NCBI GenBank assembly: GCA_008477525.1
Contig: SPDT01000006.1
Coordinates: forward strand, 2,259,501 to 2,323,500
From: Hypomyces perniciosus
Lineage: Eukaryota > Ascomycota > Sordariomycetes > Hypocreales > Hypocreaceae
Length of the DNA stretch: 64,000 nt
Direction of reading: 5' to 3'
Shown in pieces: positions 1-12,008 of the stretch. Both the position numbers and the translations under genes were made by a program. The notes under the pieces are model-generated. The model was not told where the DNA came from. It ran no database searches and was given only the letters and a program-made list of their open reading frames with translations. Within the stretch, counting starts at the first letter, position 1. Every line of letters begins with the position of its first letter.

Positions 1-178
1 TCCTAGCAAGGGCCTCGGCTTGGGCCATGAGTTTGGAATTGGACTTTGCATTGAGATGGGCATTTTGCGGTGCGACTGAGACCGACGAAGGAGAGGGCAC
101 GACGGCTGCTATACTGCCGTTGTTTAGGTCGCTTGATGTCGGGGTAACAGCTGGAACAGAGCGACCTCGAGGGACCAT
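1..178 (-). CDS. N-terminal fragment of an unknown protein running off the left edge
   Basis: The minus strand is open from an ATG at 178 (context CACCATGG, a good fungal start) to the window edge, giving about 59 residues that begin MVPRGRSVPAVTP and are rich in Ser, Pro, Ala and Val, with a short charged Ala-rich stretch (LMAQAEALAR) near the edge. Composition is typical of the disordered N-terminus of a fungal regulatory protein. The frame stays open upstream of the ATG for about 30 codons, so the start could lie further up or behind an intron. No domain can be recognised in so short a piece, and the plus-strand reading of the same bases is judged to be its shadow. Function unknown. Confidence 0.4.
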   Translation of the reverse strand, partial: MVPRGRSVPAVTPTSSDLNNGSIAAVVPSPSSVSVAPQNAHLNAKSNSKLMAQAEALAR

Positions 179-618
179 GGTGGGTGCTCCAAGGGATGAG
201 AATTTGGCTTGGAATGAATCCTCCGCTACAGTTGAGGCTTCTTGGAGATGTATGAGATAAAAAGATATGACTGACTACCTATATAATATAGACCGTTCTA
301 TATCTTGTGTCTCGAGTGAGTGGCTCTTACCCAAGATACCCAAGAAATAACCTCCTCACGGAAACCAAGGAAGGTGCCCGTATCCGAACCACCTTCCCTT
401 CACCACGGTCCCGAGATGACGATCGAAGCCGCCTAATCGCAAAGGTGATCGCTTCTACGCTCTAACAACTAATAACCTACTAATAACCAATACCCATTAC
501 ATGAATATTCAGTACCTACCAAAAGATGTCGCTATGCCTGAAAAACGCCCCTTCTCCAAACTTCGCCATCACCATACTTTCCGCCGTCTTGCCGCTGTAT
601 TTCTTCTTTGTTTGTTTG
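179..618. other. Intergenic region between the left-edge gene and the DUF3074 gene
   Basis: Contains the presumed promoter of the left-edge gene and the 3' flank of the DUF3074 gene. CT-rich segments with repeated 'taataacc' are seen at about 467-495. No supported gene. Confidence 0.5.
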
Positions 619-1587
619 TCATGCTCCCTCTCTGTCTCCCTTCTTCCACCTCTCATTCACAATCCACTCCAGAAACATGTCGACATCCTTCGCGATCTGT
701 CCCGGCACCGCCTTCTTCTGTAACCACGCAGGCAGAATCCCCCTCGCATTCGAAACTGTGCCCATGATCCACTCGACGCTGCCCTCAATCTCCTTGAACC
801 GCTCTATGCTCGTATAAGCGCCACGAAGGGCCCCATCCGATCTCGACTCCTCCGCCTCGCCGGCCTCAGGCACAGCAGCGATCTGGACAACAATGAACTC
901 GCGCCGGCCCCGAACCGATGCCGTGACTTGCAGCACGGGAAACACGCGGTTGCACAGCGGCAGCGGCATCTTGTGCACCGATTCCTCCAGCTTCAGCGTG
1001 AAGTTCTCCCATATGCGCTTCCCAAGTGTGACTTGCACGCCGGTACAGTCCCATTGCTTCTTCAACGTGGTGCCGATGACTGTTGGCGTGAACTCCATCT
1101 CAGCCTCTGCATGTCCCTCCTTGAAGCACTCCGTCCACTCATCCCAGTTGGCCGTCCCCGGTTTCTTCGCATTCTCATGGACACTCCGTCTCAAGCTCCA
1201 TGTTTCTGGTCGCAGCTTTGCGCTGTTTACCTGAGCAAGATTATGCTCCTTGGCTATCAATATGAGTTGCTCTGTGGATATAATCCGCTCGTACAGATTC
1301 ACCGGCGCTGCCGAGTTGCGAAATGTCTTGCAACATTTATGCTGCCATGGACCATTTTCATTGCTGGGTCCAGATGATGACGACGATGATGAAGAGGAGG
1401 AGGAAGATGTCGTCGACGGGACGCGTCTCACGAAGGGTACAGTCTCCCTGAGGACGGTGGTAAGAAATGAGGTAAGATCCTCAGTTGACGCCGTCTCCGG
1501 GGGTAATTGCGAGGGGCGAATGCCCCAGAGCCGAACGAAAGGACCGTACTTGTCCGGCATCTTGCTATTCTGCCTGGGTTGAGCCAT
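619..1587 (-). CDS. DUF3074 (START-like) domain protein
   Basis: Single-exon gene of 322 residues. The start is the ATG at 1587 (MAQPRQ); the codon two positions upstream in frame is GTG, so it was not used. The N-terminus (RLWGIRPSQLPP) is followed by a poly-Ser run of 12 at about residues 61-72, then a globular region from about 80 to the end. The C-terminal part, with ARGILPAWLQKKAVPGQIAKDV then FLEWI, is characteristic of fungal DUF3074 proteins, whose fold resembles the START lipid-binding domain. The SNARGILPAWLQ helix matches the typical C-terminal START helix. This family has no established biochemical role; lipid binding is an inference from fold. No signal peptide or membrane segment is seen. 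The next gene rightwards, CYP51B, lies on the same strand about 0.7 kb upstream. Confidence 0.8.
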   Translation of the reverse strand: MAQPRQNSKMPDKYGPFVRLWGIRPSQLPPETASTEDLTSFLTTVLRETVPFVRRVPSTTSSSSSSSSSSSSGPSNENGPWQHKCCKTFRNSAAPVNLYERIISTEQLILIAKEHNLAQVNSAKLRPETWSLRRSVHENAKKPGTANWDEWTECFKEGHAEAEMEFTPTVIGTTLKKQWDCTGVQVTLGKRIWENFTLKLEESVHKMPLPLCNRVFPVLQVTASVRGRREFIVVQIAAVPEAGEAEESRSDGALRGAYTSIERFKEIEGSVEWIMGTVSNARGILPAWLQKKAVPGQIAKDVDMFLEWIVNERWKKGDREGA

Positions 1588-2311
1588 TGACACGTGGGCA
1601 GTAATGATATGAACTAGGGACGGCGAGAGTTATGTTGCTTGTGTGGCCTCAAATACGAAGGCTGTGGTAGATGGCTTGCGAAGCTGACGCCAAATCTGGA
1701 ACTAGCCCCAGGGGGCTCTCTCTGTGGCGGCTGCATTGTTATTATTATACGAGACGAGGAATCACTGGTCTGAGGAGTGTTTTATCGAGATCTTAGTCTT
1801 GACCTCTTAGTAGATGCCCGAAATCCGCCTCGCCCGGATGTAACGGTTATGTGTGCAGTAGCGTCTCATCTTGGCTCTTGGTCCGTCCCGTCCCCCGAGT
1901 GAGATGCACCGAAGTCCGACACTAATCTAATACTACCAAGTACGGAGCAGCAGCGCTCCGTACTTCGTAGTCATATCAGTCAATTAGTATCTAGATCCTC
2001 CGCACGAAGTACGAGTACTGTTATTAGAATCATTTCTCTATTGGGGTCCACTTTCAGGATCTACATACTAGAGAGTAGTGTTCTTTTCCAGGCTCTATTT
2101 TTATGCTCTATTCTTTATTGTTTCTATGGCAGTATTAGATATTACATGTCGTGGTGTAGCCATAACCATCCACTTGCTAGCTTGTTTGATCCCATGCATC
2201 CCAAGACTCATCCCTGATAAACTCCGGCGTATGACTTCATATACAGTGCATCCAACCCAACGCATTAGGGATCCTTTTTTCCATATCCATTTCCATCACT
2301 GCCCAAATATT
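1588..2311. other. Intergenic region upstream of the DUF3074 gene
   Basis: Holds the promoter of the DUF3074 gene and the 3' flank of CYP51B. A TACGGAGC/GCTCCGTA hairpin is at 1941-1962 with a TACTTCGTA just after. The rest is AT-richer, with no supported gene. Confidence 0.5.
1941..1962. repeat. Inverted repeat built from the TACGGAG/CTCCGTA motif
   Basis: Arms TACGGAGC (1941-1948) and GCTCCGTA (1955-1962) are separated by six bases, so the segment can fold into a hairpin. TACTTCGTA follows at 1961-1969. It is one of the family of dispersed motifs described in the findings. Confidence 0.7.
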
Positions 2312-4051
<1,740 letters not shown>

Positions 4052-5114
4052 GATGGGTGATAGTGATAAGCGGCAGCAACAGGACGACGAATCTGAAGAG
4101 ATGGCTAGTTCGTCGTCTGCCTCTCGGATTGTTTTGTTGGGCTGTCGCGTGCTTTTAATCACAGCGCACACTGAGGGGAATGAATTGTTGGAGGGGGAAA
4201 AGGAGAAGGCGAAGCAGATGGTTCGATAAGTTGGTCTGATAAATCATCTCAGTGTCCTTCCCGTGTTAATTTGCAGTTGCACTACTCCGTAATTCTTCCG
4301 CGAACAGGGGCAGACCCACTAGATGCCAAGCTCAGGGACGACCCCACACATAATTCCAGATAAGCCAATCGATGTTGTCGGATAGAAAAGATGGCAGACC
4401 GCAAGTCGCTCGTATTCGCATTCACGTCGATCCCTGAGTTCTTATAACTGGATCGGGCGAATGCGAATACGTTCGTAAGTTCTTCACCTCACCACCAAAG
4501 ATCATGACACGAATACCTGATGCGATGGCATATCGGAGCGAATGCGCAGACCTGCCGAGAACGAGGCAGACCGACATTTCCGAGTTGGCGGGAAACTGGC
4601 GTGATTGTTGCTTTGAAAAAAGTATTCTCTGATTGAACCGAAACAGATCTGTCCATTTACAACAACTGAGGCTCAAGCTGTTACTCCTGCTAGCAGTAGT
4701 AGGTAGTCCAACCAATTGTTTAACACACTGAGGGTTGTATTGAGCCAGACAGATACTGCTAGTTCCGCTTCGCATGGGCGGCCAGATAATCACAAGGCGG
4801 CAATGCATTCCCCTGAATGTAGGCCCAATTGCAACAACCCAACACAAAATAATAATAATAATAATGATAATAATAATTTTCATCGTTCATGACAACGCTG
4901 CTTAGCCATATCATATGCAATCTTTCTGAACAAACTTTCCCATACAACCATTTCCTAAACGCCAACGTCCCTTCTCTTTAGTCGACAATTATCTTCGTAT
5001 ATGTCGTATCCATTTCTGAGCAAATTAGATTTCCAAAAATCCGCAAATAGGTATCTCCCCCGACTTAATCAAGAGCTTGACTCAAACGCCACTGTTCAAC
5101 AGCAGCAAAGTGCC
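4052..5114. other. CYP51B upstream region
   Basis: About 1 kb between the CYP51B start and the 3' end of the next minus-strand gene. It contains one TACTCCGTA (4283-4291), an AAT microsatellite (4848-4878), and TCGTATA at 4995-5001, which resembles a yeast sterol-response core but may be chance. No supported gene. Confidence 0.5.
4848..4878. repeat. AAT trinucleotide microsatellite
   Basis: About nine AAT units with one interruption (gat) between 4848 and 4878, in the upstream region of CYP51B. Confidence 0.85.
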
Positions 5115-6398
5115 TTATGCCTGAGCAACAATGCTCCTCCCCACAGCTCCCCATTTGAACCGCCTCAGACTACCACCGGAAGAGCGAATAACCTCTCGGC
5201 TAGATGAGGTAGTATCGTTAACACTGCTAACGCCAGCAACCAAGCCTTCCTGTCGGCCAACCTCTCGTCCAATGACATAGCCAGCCCCGAAGCCAACCAC
5301 AGACACCAGAACAACGACCCCTGCACTAACAACCCATGTAAGCAGAGTTGGAGAGATGAGCGCCTCATCAGCCACCACAGCTGTTTTCTTCTTCTTCGCT
5401 GCTCGGGGACTACGGCCCGTTGAGGAAGAGCGTTTTGGTTTTTCAGCGACGCTCTCGGTCTTTGATGGTGGCATCGCTGGGGGGGTTCTTTCTTGCCGAG
5501 GCGGGGCAGAGACTATTGTTTGAGCCTTCTGAGGATCATCCATCAACTCTGACTCCGGCACAAGGCGGAGTTCCATGGGCTGGCTGCTTGGGCCTACACC
5601 ATTCCCTGCCGCCCGTTGTGCTTCAGCCTCCTCCTTTGACTTGGGCAAGCCTCTTGCGGCGGCAGCGCACGACAAAAGAGTCGTCAGGGATGCGCGAAGG
5701 GCAGCGTCGTTATCTTCTCGAACAGAGAGTGACATGAAGCTAGGGCCTCCACGGTGCACCCTTGTATGCGAGCGCTGAGAGAAAGAGGGCCGCGTGAAGC
5801 CGCTATGCGGATGGGGAGGCATAGCTGAGTTAGCTGAGTGGCTTCTCATGTGTGATGGAGGGTGCGAGAATGCGTTGGGCTGTGGCCGGAAGCCCGGTCT
5901 ATCTGATACCCGTCCAAGAGCTGTGGCATTGTCGCCATCAGAGTCTCCGTCCGAGTCTTCCATAGCCTCCTCTGGAGACGGCTGCATATTATCCGTTGAA
6001 CTCGACAGGACATGATCCTCTTCACTATCGCTTTCATCGTACTCCTCTTGGCTGCTTGCACCGGCGACAGGGACAGTAGTCTGCTGCCGCGGTACCGATC
6101 TCGTTGAGGCTTGTACTCGTCGACGGCGATTGTAAGAGTTCCCAACTCGCAGGCCTGTGGTTACGATCTCATCACCGATGCTCGAAAGCGATGAGGAGGA
6201 TGGTTGCGATGCAACTTCAACCCAGGACTCTGTACTTGTCAGTTTAGATGAGCACTCAAAGTCAAAGGATAGTGCGAGAGGCGAACCTTCGAAACGGCGT
6301 GGTTGTTGTTGGGGGAGCGTCGGACTCGACCTCGCCCGAACAGGCGGTTGCCTGCTCTGGTCTACCGCCTGTTCGTCCATATGCGATCGTTGCGCCAT
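5115..6398 (-). CDS. Unknown acidic, disordered protein with a C-terminal membrane anchor (mitophagy-receptor-like layout)
   Basis: Single exon. The open frame reaches 6491, but the first 31 codons include the intergenic 9-mer TACTCCGTA (6468-6476) and look like leader, so the ATG at 6398 (MAQRSHMDEQ) is preferred, giving 427 residues. Order of parts: a Ser/Pro/Gln-rich start; the segment TSTESWVEVASQPSSSSLSS at about residues 54-73; an acidic stretch (EEYDESDSEED, then EDSDGDSDGD); a short helical segment (NDAALRASLTTLLSCAAAARG) in the last third; a KKKK basic patch; one hydrophobic helix at about 352-376 with GxxxG spacing; and a tail of about 50 residues. WVEV fits the Atg8-interacting motif W-x-x-[LIV] next to Ser and acidic residues. 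With the C-terminal anchor, this is the layout of Atg32-type mitophagy receptors. That is inference; no homology was tested. It could equally be an ER or nuclear-envelope tail-anchored protein. Confidence 0.72.
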   Translation of the reverse strand: MAQRSHMDEQAVDQSRQPPVRARSSPTLPQQQPRRFEGSPLALSFDFECSSKLTSTESWVEVASQPSSSSLSSIGDEIVTTGLRVGNSYNRRRRVQASTRSVPRQQTTVPVAGASSQEEYDESDSEEDHVLSSSTDNMQPSPEEAMEDSDGDSDGDNATALGRVSDRPGFRPQPNAFSHPPSHMRSHSANSAMPPHPHSGFTRPSFSQRSHTRVHRGGPSFMSLSVREDNDAALRASLTTLLSCAAAARGLPKSKEEAEAQRAAGNGVGPSSQPMELRLVPESELMDDPQKAQTIVSAPPRQERTPPAMPPSKTESVAEKPKRSSSTGRSPRAAKKKKTAVVADEALISPTLLTWVVSAGVVVLVSVVGFGAGYVIGREVGRQEGLVAGVSSVNDTTSSSREVIRSSGGSLRRFKWGAVGRSIVAQA

Positions 6399-8392
6399 GA
6401 CTCTATCTCGAGAAGTTGATGATGTTGATAACTGGACTGTAGTGGCTTTATAGAATGGGTGATGATGTACTCCGTACTTCGTAGATGGCAAGCTGGTGGG
6501 CCCCCCTTATCAATCAGTGGTTACTGCGATATCGCACCCGATCGCGAGACGTCCCACGATGGCCGACGCTCAACACCCCGACCGCGATGCTTGCACTGAA
6601 TACGACGATCAGAACAACAAGTCAAAGAACTGCTGGGCTATCGTAGTTTAAAGGTAAAGGCACGGTGTGCAGGATATTGTTGAGGTTGGGCTGAGGTGTC
6701 TGTCCGGAATGGAGACGGAGAGTCAGCCATGCGATAATGGTGGTGTTGGGGAGTAGCAGTACTTGGAGCTTTAACCGTACAGTGCGCGCGCATCACGCGG
6801 CTGTCGCGTTGCGTCACAGTTGCACAATGCACTCACTCTCAGGCTTAACAGCCGTCACCTTGAAAGCGGCTTTCATCCATTTAGGAAAAGATCATGCACA
6901 TCTCCTCCATTTTATGCAGGTGAACAGTATCTTGAAGATGACACAAACAGCCTATGCTAGCACGAATCTGGACAACACAAAAGGATATATATATATGATA
7001 AATGCAAGACATAAAACATCATAGATCTCAAGTTGTCTGAGAAGGGGATGAGAAATGGAGAAGAGCGCTCAAGTCCGCACTGTGTATTTCCCGGGCTAAT
7101 TTGTGGGGGGCTGGTCGGTGAGCATGACCCTTCCAAGTATAGCTACTTGTGACGCGGAGAACAGGCCAACCAGGTCATGAGCTCGAGGCGGGGTTTTGCC
7201 TAAACCAGCGCATGAGCACGCAACATCGAAACGGATCCTTGATGCAGCCAGCCAGCCATCTTCAGCAGCTCCTGCGAAGCACCTAACGAAGCAGCATCAC
7301 CTATCTATATGCATCTACTCCGTACTATATATTAATACCCTTATTGTACAGGGGTGCAAACGGGCGTTACGATGGATGCAGGTGCACCCTTGGTATTTAA
7401 TGACAACAGTGCTATCCTGTCATGTCGTCCCGCTTCTCTACGAGTAGCAGTCATAAATACGAGGCTTTTCAGATATTGCGCCACATCCTAACGACGGACC
7501 ACCTGCACCCCGGGAGGCGTTCCTGACGGCGGCCATCAAAAAAGCACACACGAGTGGCGTGGCTCAATATCTAATGGAGGGTATTCGTCACAGACGGACG
7601 ATGACCACATGCCTCTCCTATTATCAATAGGTCCTGATCTGTCCTCCATCGGTGGTTTCTGTCGCATAAAGTTCCAACTCTGCGCTGAGATGACTCCTAA
7701 CCCCGACTCATTTTTTAAGTCAACATGCAATCTACGTGCAAGCCATATGTTCACCAACTCACACAGTCACATCCATGGAAGAAGAATAGCTTTCATCAAG
7801 TTTTACACAAGTTTATTGATAAGCGTGCGTAATGAAATCATTAACTTTTGCCTCATGCTACCTCAACGCCTATGTTCATAATACACAACGACCGTCCTGG
7901 GTGTGGGAACTTACGTGGTTTATCAGAGCGGCCTCAATCGGCGCACAACGACGGGTTTACCTTGTAGATAAGTTGACTGCTGGGACTCAAATAAATGAGA
8001 CCTATCAGCGCAGCTCATACATCAAGTATTTGCGTTTGCAAAGCCCCCAGGTCCCTCAGAAGTATTCGCAGGAATCAACTTGGTCCGCACCAAACGGTTA
8101 ACCAACATCAGCCCTCAAATCCCTCAGAAGCCCACTGGTTTGTACATGGCATAGGTGATAAGTATCACCTCAGCCCCCGCAATCAAAAAGCCCCAAATGT
8201 GTGATTAGATATGCCTCTGAAGACGAGGCAAAGCCACGAGCCCACAGTTCATGCCGTAAAGGAAACCCCACAATACTCAACGACTCCATGATGGAGTAAG
8301 TTGTCAAAGCCCACAGGCTCACAATGAGCCTTTGTTATTATAGTATATCCCACTAAAGCCCAACCCCTCTCAGGTTTGCAAAGCCGAATGGC
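6399..8392. other. 2 kb intergenic region
   Basis: Between two minus-strand genes. It contains TACTCCGTA copies at 6468-6476 and 7316-7324, a short TA repeat near 6987-6997, and 3' flank of the nucleolin-like gene. Short open frames on the plus strand (up to 95 codons) have no coding character. No tRNA seen. Confidence 0.5.
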
Positions 8393-9956
8393 TTAGTCAA
8401 AGGAGATCTTGGTGCCAGAGGGACGAGTGCGGTTGGCACCAGAGCTGAAGCCGCCGCGGCCGCCGCCACCACGACCACCGCCACCTCGGCCGCCTCGACC
8501 ACCGAAGCCGCCACCACCACGGCCGCCACGGCCTCCACGTCCACCACCGAAGCCACCGCCGAAGCCACCACCACCCTCACGCTGAGGGCGAGGGCTGGAG
8601 TAATCAAGTCGCACATTGCGCGAGTTCCTGCCGTTGCCGATAGGAGCGCCGTTCTTCGCATCAAGAGCCGCCTTGGCATCCTCAACAGAGTTGAAGGTAA
8701 CATAGCCAAAGCCCTTCAGGTTACCAGTCTCACTATTGTGCATGTTAGCAAAGGGTTGTTTTCACGTTTCTTCAGCACGGGGACTCACGGGTCAGTTGGC
8801 AGTCGGACGCTAGCGACAGGACGAACTTCGCTGAAGAACTCAGAGACGGTATCCTGGTCAACACCGAAGGGCAAGTTGCCAACGAAGAGAGTTTCACTCT
8901 CAGAGCTCAGGCTGTCGCCGTGCTTCTTGGCGCGGTCAGCAGCTCGGTTCTGGGGGGTCTGCTCAGCAGGACGGGCGTTGGCATAGTCAAGGTTGAGTGC
9001 GCGACCCTCGACTTCCTTGCCCTGCATGGCCTCGTAAGCCTTCTTAGCAGACTCGGCGTCCTTGAAGTCGACATAACCGAAACCGCGGCTACGACCAGTA
9101 GCCTTCTCGGTGACAACACGGGCACTAACCAGGCCACCGAAGGATTCGAAGGCATTGTGAAGGATATCATCATCAACGCCCCAGCTCAAGCTTCCAACGA
9201 AGAGCGTGGAAGCGGCCGCAGGCTCATCTGACTTGGCCTTCTTGGATGTAGCATCGATATCCTCCTCAGCCTTGCGCTTCTTGGACGCGGGGGCAGCCTT
9301 CTCAGCCTCCTCGTCTGAGGAGTCAGAGTCGTCGCTGGAGTTGGAGTCGTCGTTGGTCTTGGCCTCCTAAAACTGTTTAGTATGCAATCAGAGTAAAGCA
9401 ATTGGAGATCACAAACCTTTGCAGCAGGCTTCTCCTCATCGCTATCGGAATCGGAATCAGATGAGTCGGAAGACTCGACCTTAGCGCCGTTGGCCTTGGG
9501 CTTCTCCTCCTCAGACTCGCTGTCGGAGTCGGAGTCAGAGGACTCAGCCTTGGCCTTGCCGTTAGCAGCAGGCTTCTTGGTGTCTTCCTCGGACTCGGAG
9601 TCAGACTCGGAGTCAGATGAATCATCCTTGGCCTTGCCCTTGGCGGCAGGCTTCTTGACATCCTTCTTGGCGGTCTCCTCAGACTCGGAGTCAGAAGAGC
9701 TTCCAGAGTCGGAATCGTCCTCACTGGCAGAAGAGTCGGAGTCCTCCTCCTCCTCAGAAGACTCGTCAGAGGACTCGGCAGCCTTTTTCTTCTTGGGCTG
9801 CTCCTTCTCCTTCACGATCTTCTTAGCAGCGGCCTTGGCAATCTCCTTGGACTTGGCCTTGGTAGTCTGCGATGCCTTGGTAACGCCAGCAGTCTTGACG
9901 CGAGCGGCGGGCGCAGCGGCAGCAGCCTTGGTCTCCTTGGTTTTTGACTTGGCCAT
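8393..9956 (-). CDS. Nucleolin/Gar2/Nsr1-like nucleolar RNA-binding protein
   Basis: Three exons, 9956-9417, 9366-8789 and 8732-8393, give 485 residues. The N-terminal half is Lys/Ala-rich and then alternates acidic Ser-rich blocks (SSDSESDSESEED and relatives, typical casein kinase II sites) with basic KPAAKGKAK spacers. Two RRM domains follow: the first at about 233-310 (RNP2 LFVGSL, RNP1 GRSRGFGYVDF), the second at about 337-415 (LFVGNL and LKGFGYVTF), the second interrupted by the 56-nt intron 2. The protein ends in a Gly/Arg-rich RGG tail of about 60 residues. This order, acidic repeats, two RRMs, RGG, defines the nucleolin family, which acts in pre-rRNA processing and small-subunit assembly in the nucleolus. 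The start has the context AATGGCC. It is divergent from the NDUFB10-like gene across a 550-bp shared region. Confidence 0.93.
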
Positions 9957-10506
9957 TGTGATAATTGTGATGGATTAAGGTGTTTAAAGAGGAAAAGATG
10001 AACTCAAGATGGTAGGAAACTAAAATGCGATGACGAAAAATTTTTCCCAAGTAGATGAAGAGTAGAAGAAAACTTCAGGAACTGACAGCCTCGCAAGGTT
10101 TTAAAGCCGGGTGGTTGGCGCCTACTGATAGTCGACTGATTTTTTTTTCTTTCAGTCCGTCAAAATGGTGGGGCCCCCAAGGCGGTGAATGTATCAGAAA
10201 AAGGTACGTACTACTTACTACTAGTACGTACTAGGTACTAGTGCTAGTGGTGCTAGTAGTAGTAGCACTACTCCGTACTTCGTACAGCTATGGCTTCGCA
10301 GCCTTGTGTGGCTTGAGCTTCCAAGTTGTTGCCTGAGGTTCTCATATCTGAATTAGGTAATCGAGTAAAGCGGCATTGTTGGACTTGATACTCTAGACGC
10401 TCAAGCACCAGACAATCTACGTGCCTCCGCCGCCTCGCCTCTCGACCATCTCTTCTCGCCCGATATCATCCGGATCGAGACCCCGAGGCTCAATTAGATC
10501 GTCACC
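9957..10506. promoter_or_regulatory. Shared divergent upstream region of the nucleolin-like and complex I genes
   Basis: The two divergent starts are 550 bp apart, so both promoters must lie here or overlap. A run of short palindromes and the TACTCCGTA motif (10203-10286) sits in the middle. No TATA box is obvious. The regulatory role is inferred from position only. Confidence 0.45.
10203..10286. repeat. Dense cluster of short palindromes with TACTCCGTA
   Basis: Contains the perfect 14-bp palindrome CTAGTACGTACTAG (10221-10234), the inverted pair GTGCTA/TAGCAC (10250-10255 and 10263-10268), TACTCCGTA (10269-10277) and TACTTCGTA just after. Nearly every base of the segment belongs to a palindrome made of TAC, GTA and CTAG steps. 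Confidence 0.7.
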
Positions 10507-10948
10507 ATGCCGACCCCCGAGTCCGAGCTCTTCAAGAGCCAAAAGCCGACGGTCGCCCCCACATTCAACGGCGTCGACTTCGACGACACCAAGGCCTTCA
10601 AGGCTGCTGAAGATGCGCTTATCCGGGAGCAATGGGTCGGCGCCATGATGACCCGAATCGTAGGCGAGGAATTGGGCAAGTGCTACGTCCGAGAGGGTGT
10701 TAATCACCTGGAGAACTGCGGACAACTGAGAGGTGAGCTGGAAGGCGTCGCATATCATTAGTTTGGGTGGCGTAGTGCTCATGACTGGCACAGAGAAATA
10801 TCTACAACTCTTGGCGACGAACAAGGTCAAGGGAACCAAGTTCATTCAGCAAAACTACCTAGAGAAGAAGGACGAGGAGTTTGATTTGGAGGCCAAGGTG
10901 CACACGAGCAACAAGATCGCCAAGCTGAACCAGAGCAGATTCTCATGA
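10507..10948 (+). CDS. NADH:ubiquinone oxidoreductase 12 kDa subunit, NDUFB10/PDSW-like
   Basis: Two exons, 10507-10732 and 10794-10948, joined across a 61-nt intron (G|GTGAGC donor, CACAG acceptor) inside a Glu codon, give 126 residues. Both ends match the fungal complex I subunit often called the 12 kDa subunit: MPTPESELFKS at the start, then TRIVGEELGKCYVREGVNHL and ENCGQLREKYL. The two Cys residues separated by 11 positions are family features thought to be disulphide-bonded in the intermembrane space. The protein is an accessory subunit of the membrane arm of complex I in the mitochondrial inner membrane. No cleavable presequence is seen, as usual for this subunit. It is followed, in the same direction, by the gene for mitoribosomal mL54. 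Confidence 0.9.
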
Positions 10949-11374
10949 GGAGTTGGGGTGAAGCGATTTTTGAACATATTAGGGAATTCAAGTATGCCTG
11001 TAGCGGAATTAGACGGCTGGGCTCCCATAGAAGGGATACTTCGGCGTTCAACAGAGCCAGCTACATGGAGGTTGCATCTATGATTGAGTGTAACGCTTGA
11101 CACGGATGTACAAGTGTGTAGGTCAGGACCCAATGGAACAAACTTTGAACATAATTAGTACATGTCATCACTATTTCTTATATATGAATTCGTAATGTCG
11201 TATGGTATTTTCATGGCAACTTAATGGTTGGGGATGCAAGGCTGACAGTTAAGCCATTACGGTTGATCTCATTGGCCACTTCCCCACGGACTCTGAACAC
11301 CACCCAAAATTTCTCGAACACCAATAGAGCCTCGCCATTGAATCCCACTAACCGCACAGATAACCCGATTCGCA
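10949..11374. other. Intergenic region between two mitochondrial-protein genes
   Basis: About 430 bp holding the 3' flank of the complex I gene and the promoter of mL54. No motif recognised beyond AT-rich sequence around 11150-11210. Confidence 0.45.
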
Positions 11375-12008
11375 ATGCTCTGTACTCGGTGTCTTCGCGC
11401 CACCGTCGCGCGACGACAATTGCCCCTCGCCAGGCAATTCTCAATATCCAGCCGATTCTACTCAACAGAGCCCAAGCTCTCAACCCCCACCACCGAGGTT
11501 GGCGAAGCTCCCAAGCAAGCCTCCACGCCGCGATCGATCTGCCCGGAAGGCACCGTTCTCAATGGCTTGAACTACGCCAAAGGCGGGCAGGATCCCGTGG
11601 CTCTGAAAGATGAAGACTACCCCGAGTGGCTGTGGTCTTGCCTGGACGTCATGAAGAAAGCAGACTCAGCGGACGACAACTTGGGAGACGAGTTCTGTAT
11701 GCTGCCCGACGCACTCCACATGCGAATTGAAGGCTAACCCCAACCTTTCAGCGAAATCGAAGAAGCAGCGACGATTAGCGGCCAAGCGCCAAAAGGTCCT
11801 TGAAGCCAAGCTCCTTGCAGAGGGCAACCTGGAAGCTTTGGCTCCCAAGATCCCCCTGCAGCAACAGTCGATCAATCTGCCTGGCGAAGAGAATAAGAGC
11901 GTCCAGGACAACATTGTCGCTGCAGACAAGCGAGAGGAACTGAGAAAGGCTATGCGAAAGGAGAGGAAGGCCAAGATCAAGGAAGCCAACTACCTGAAGT
12001 CTATGTAA
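11375..12008 (+). CDS. MRPL37: Mitochondrial large-subunit ribosomal protein mL54 (yeast Mrpl37)
   Basis: Two exons, 11375-11696 and 11752-12008, with a 55-nt intron (T|GTATGC donor, branch-like GCTAAC, TTTCAG acceptor), give 192 residues. The first 30 or so are a mitochondrial presequence rich in Arg, Leu and Ser ([13 protein letters not shown]). The core, with [18 protein letters not shown], the PEWLW motif of the family and [17 protein letters not shown] after the splice, matches mL54. The C-terminal half is basic and helical ([26 protein letters not shown]), as expected of a ribosomal protein extension. Acts in translation inside mitochondria. The frame across the splice junction (EFS-KSKKQ) agrees with the family, which supports the exon choice. 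Confidence 0.92.

Noticed and set aside
27..260. Plus-strand open frame of 77 codons at the left edge
   Set aside because: It is antisense to a better minus-strand reading with a good start context; no features of its own.
4995..5001. TCGTATA, resembling a sterol-response element core, about 0.95 kb upstream of CYP51B
   Set aside because: A 7-mer is expected several times by chance in this window, and it lies close to the end of the neighbouring gene.
5846..6145. Minus-strand alternative frame within the tail-anchored protein gene
   Set aside because: Overlaps fully with the better-supported frame.
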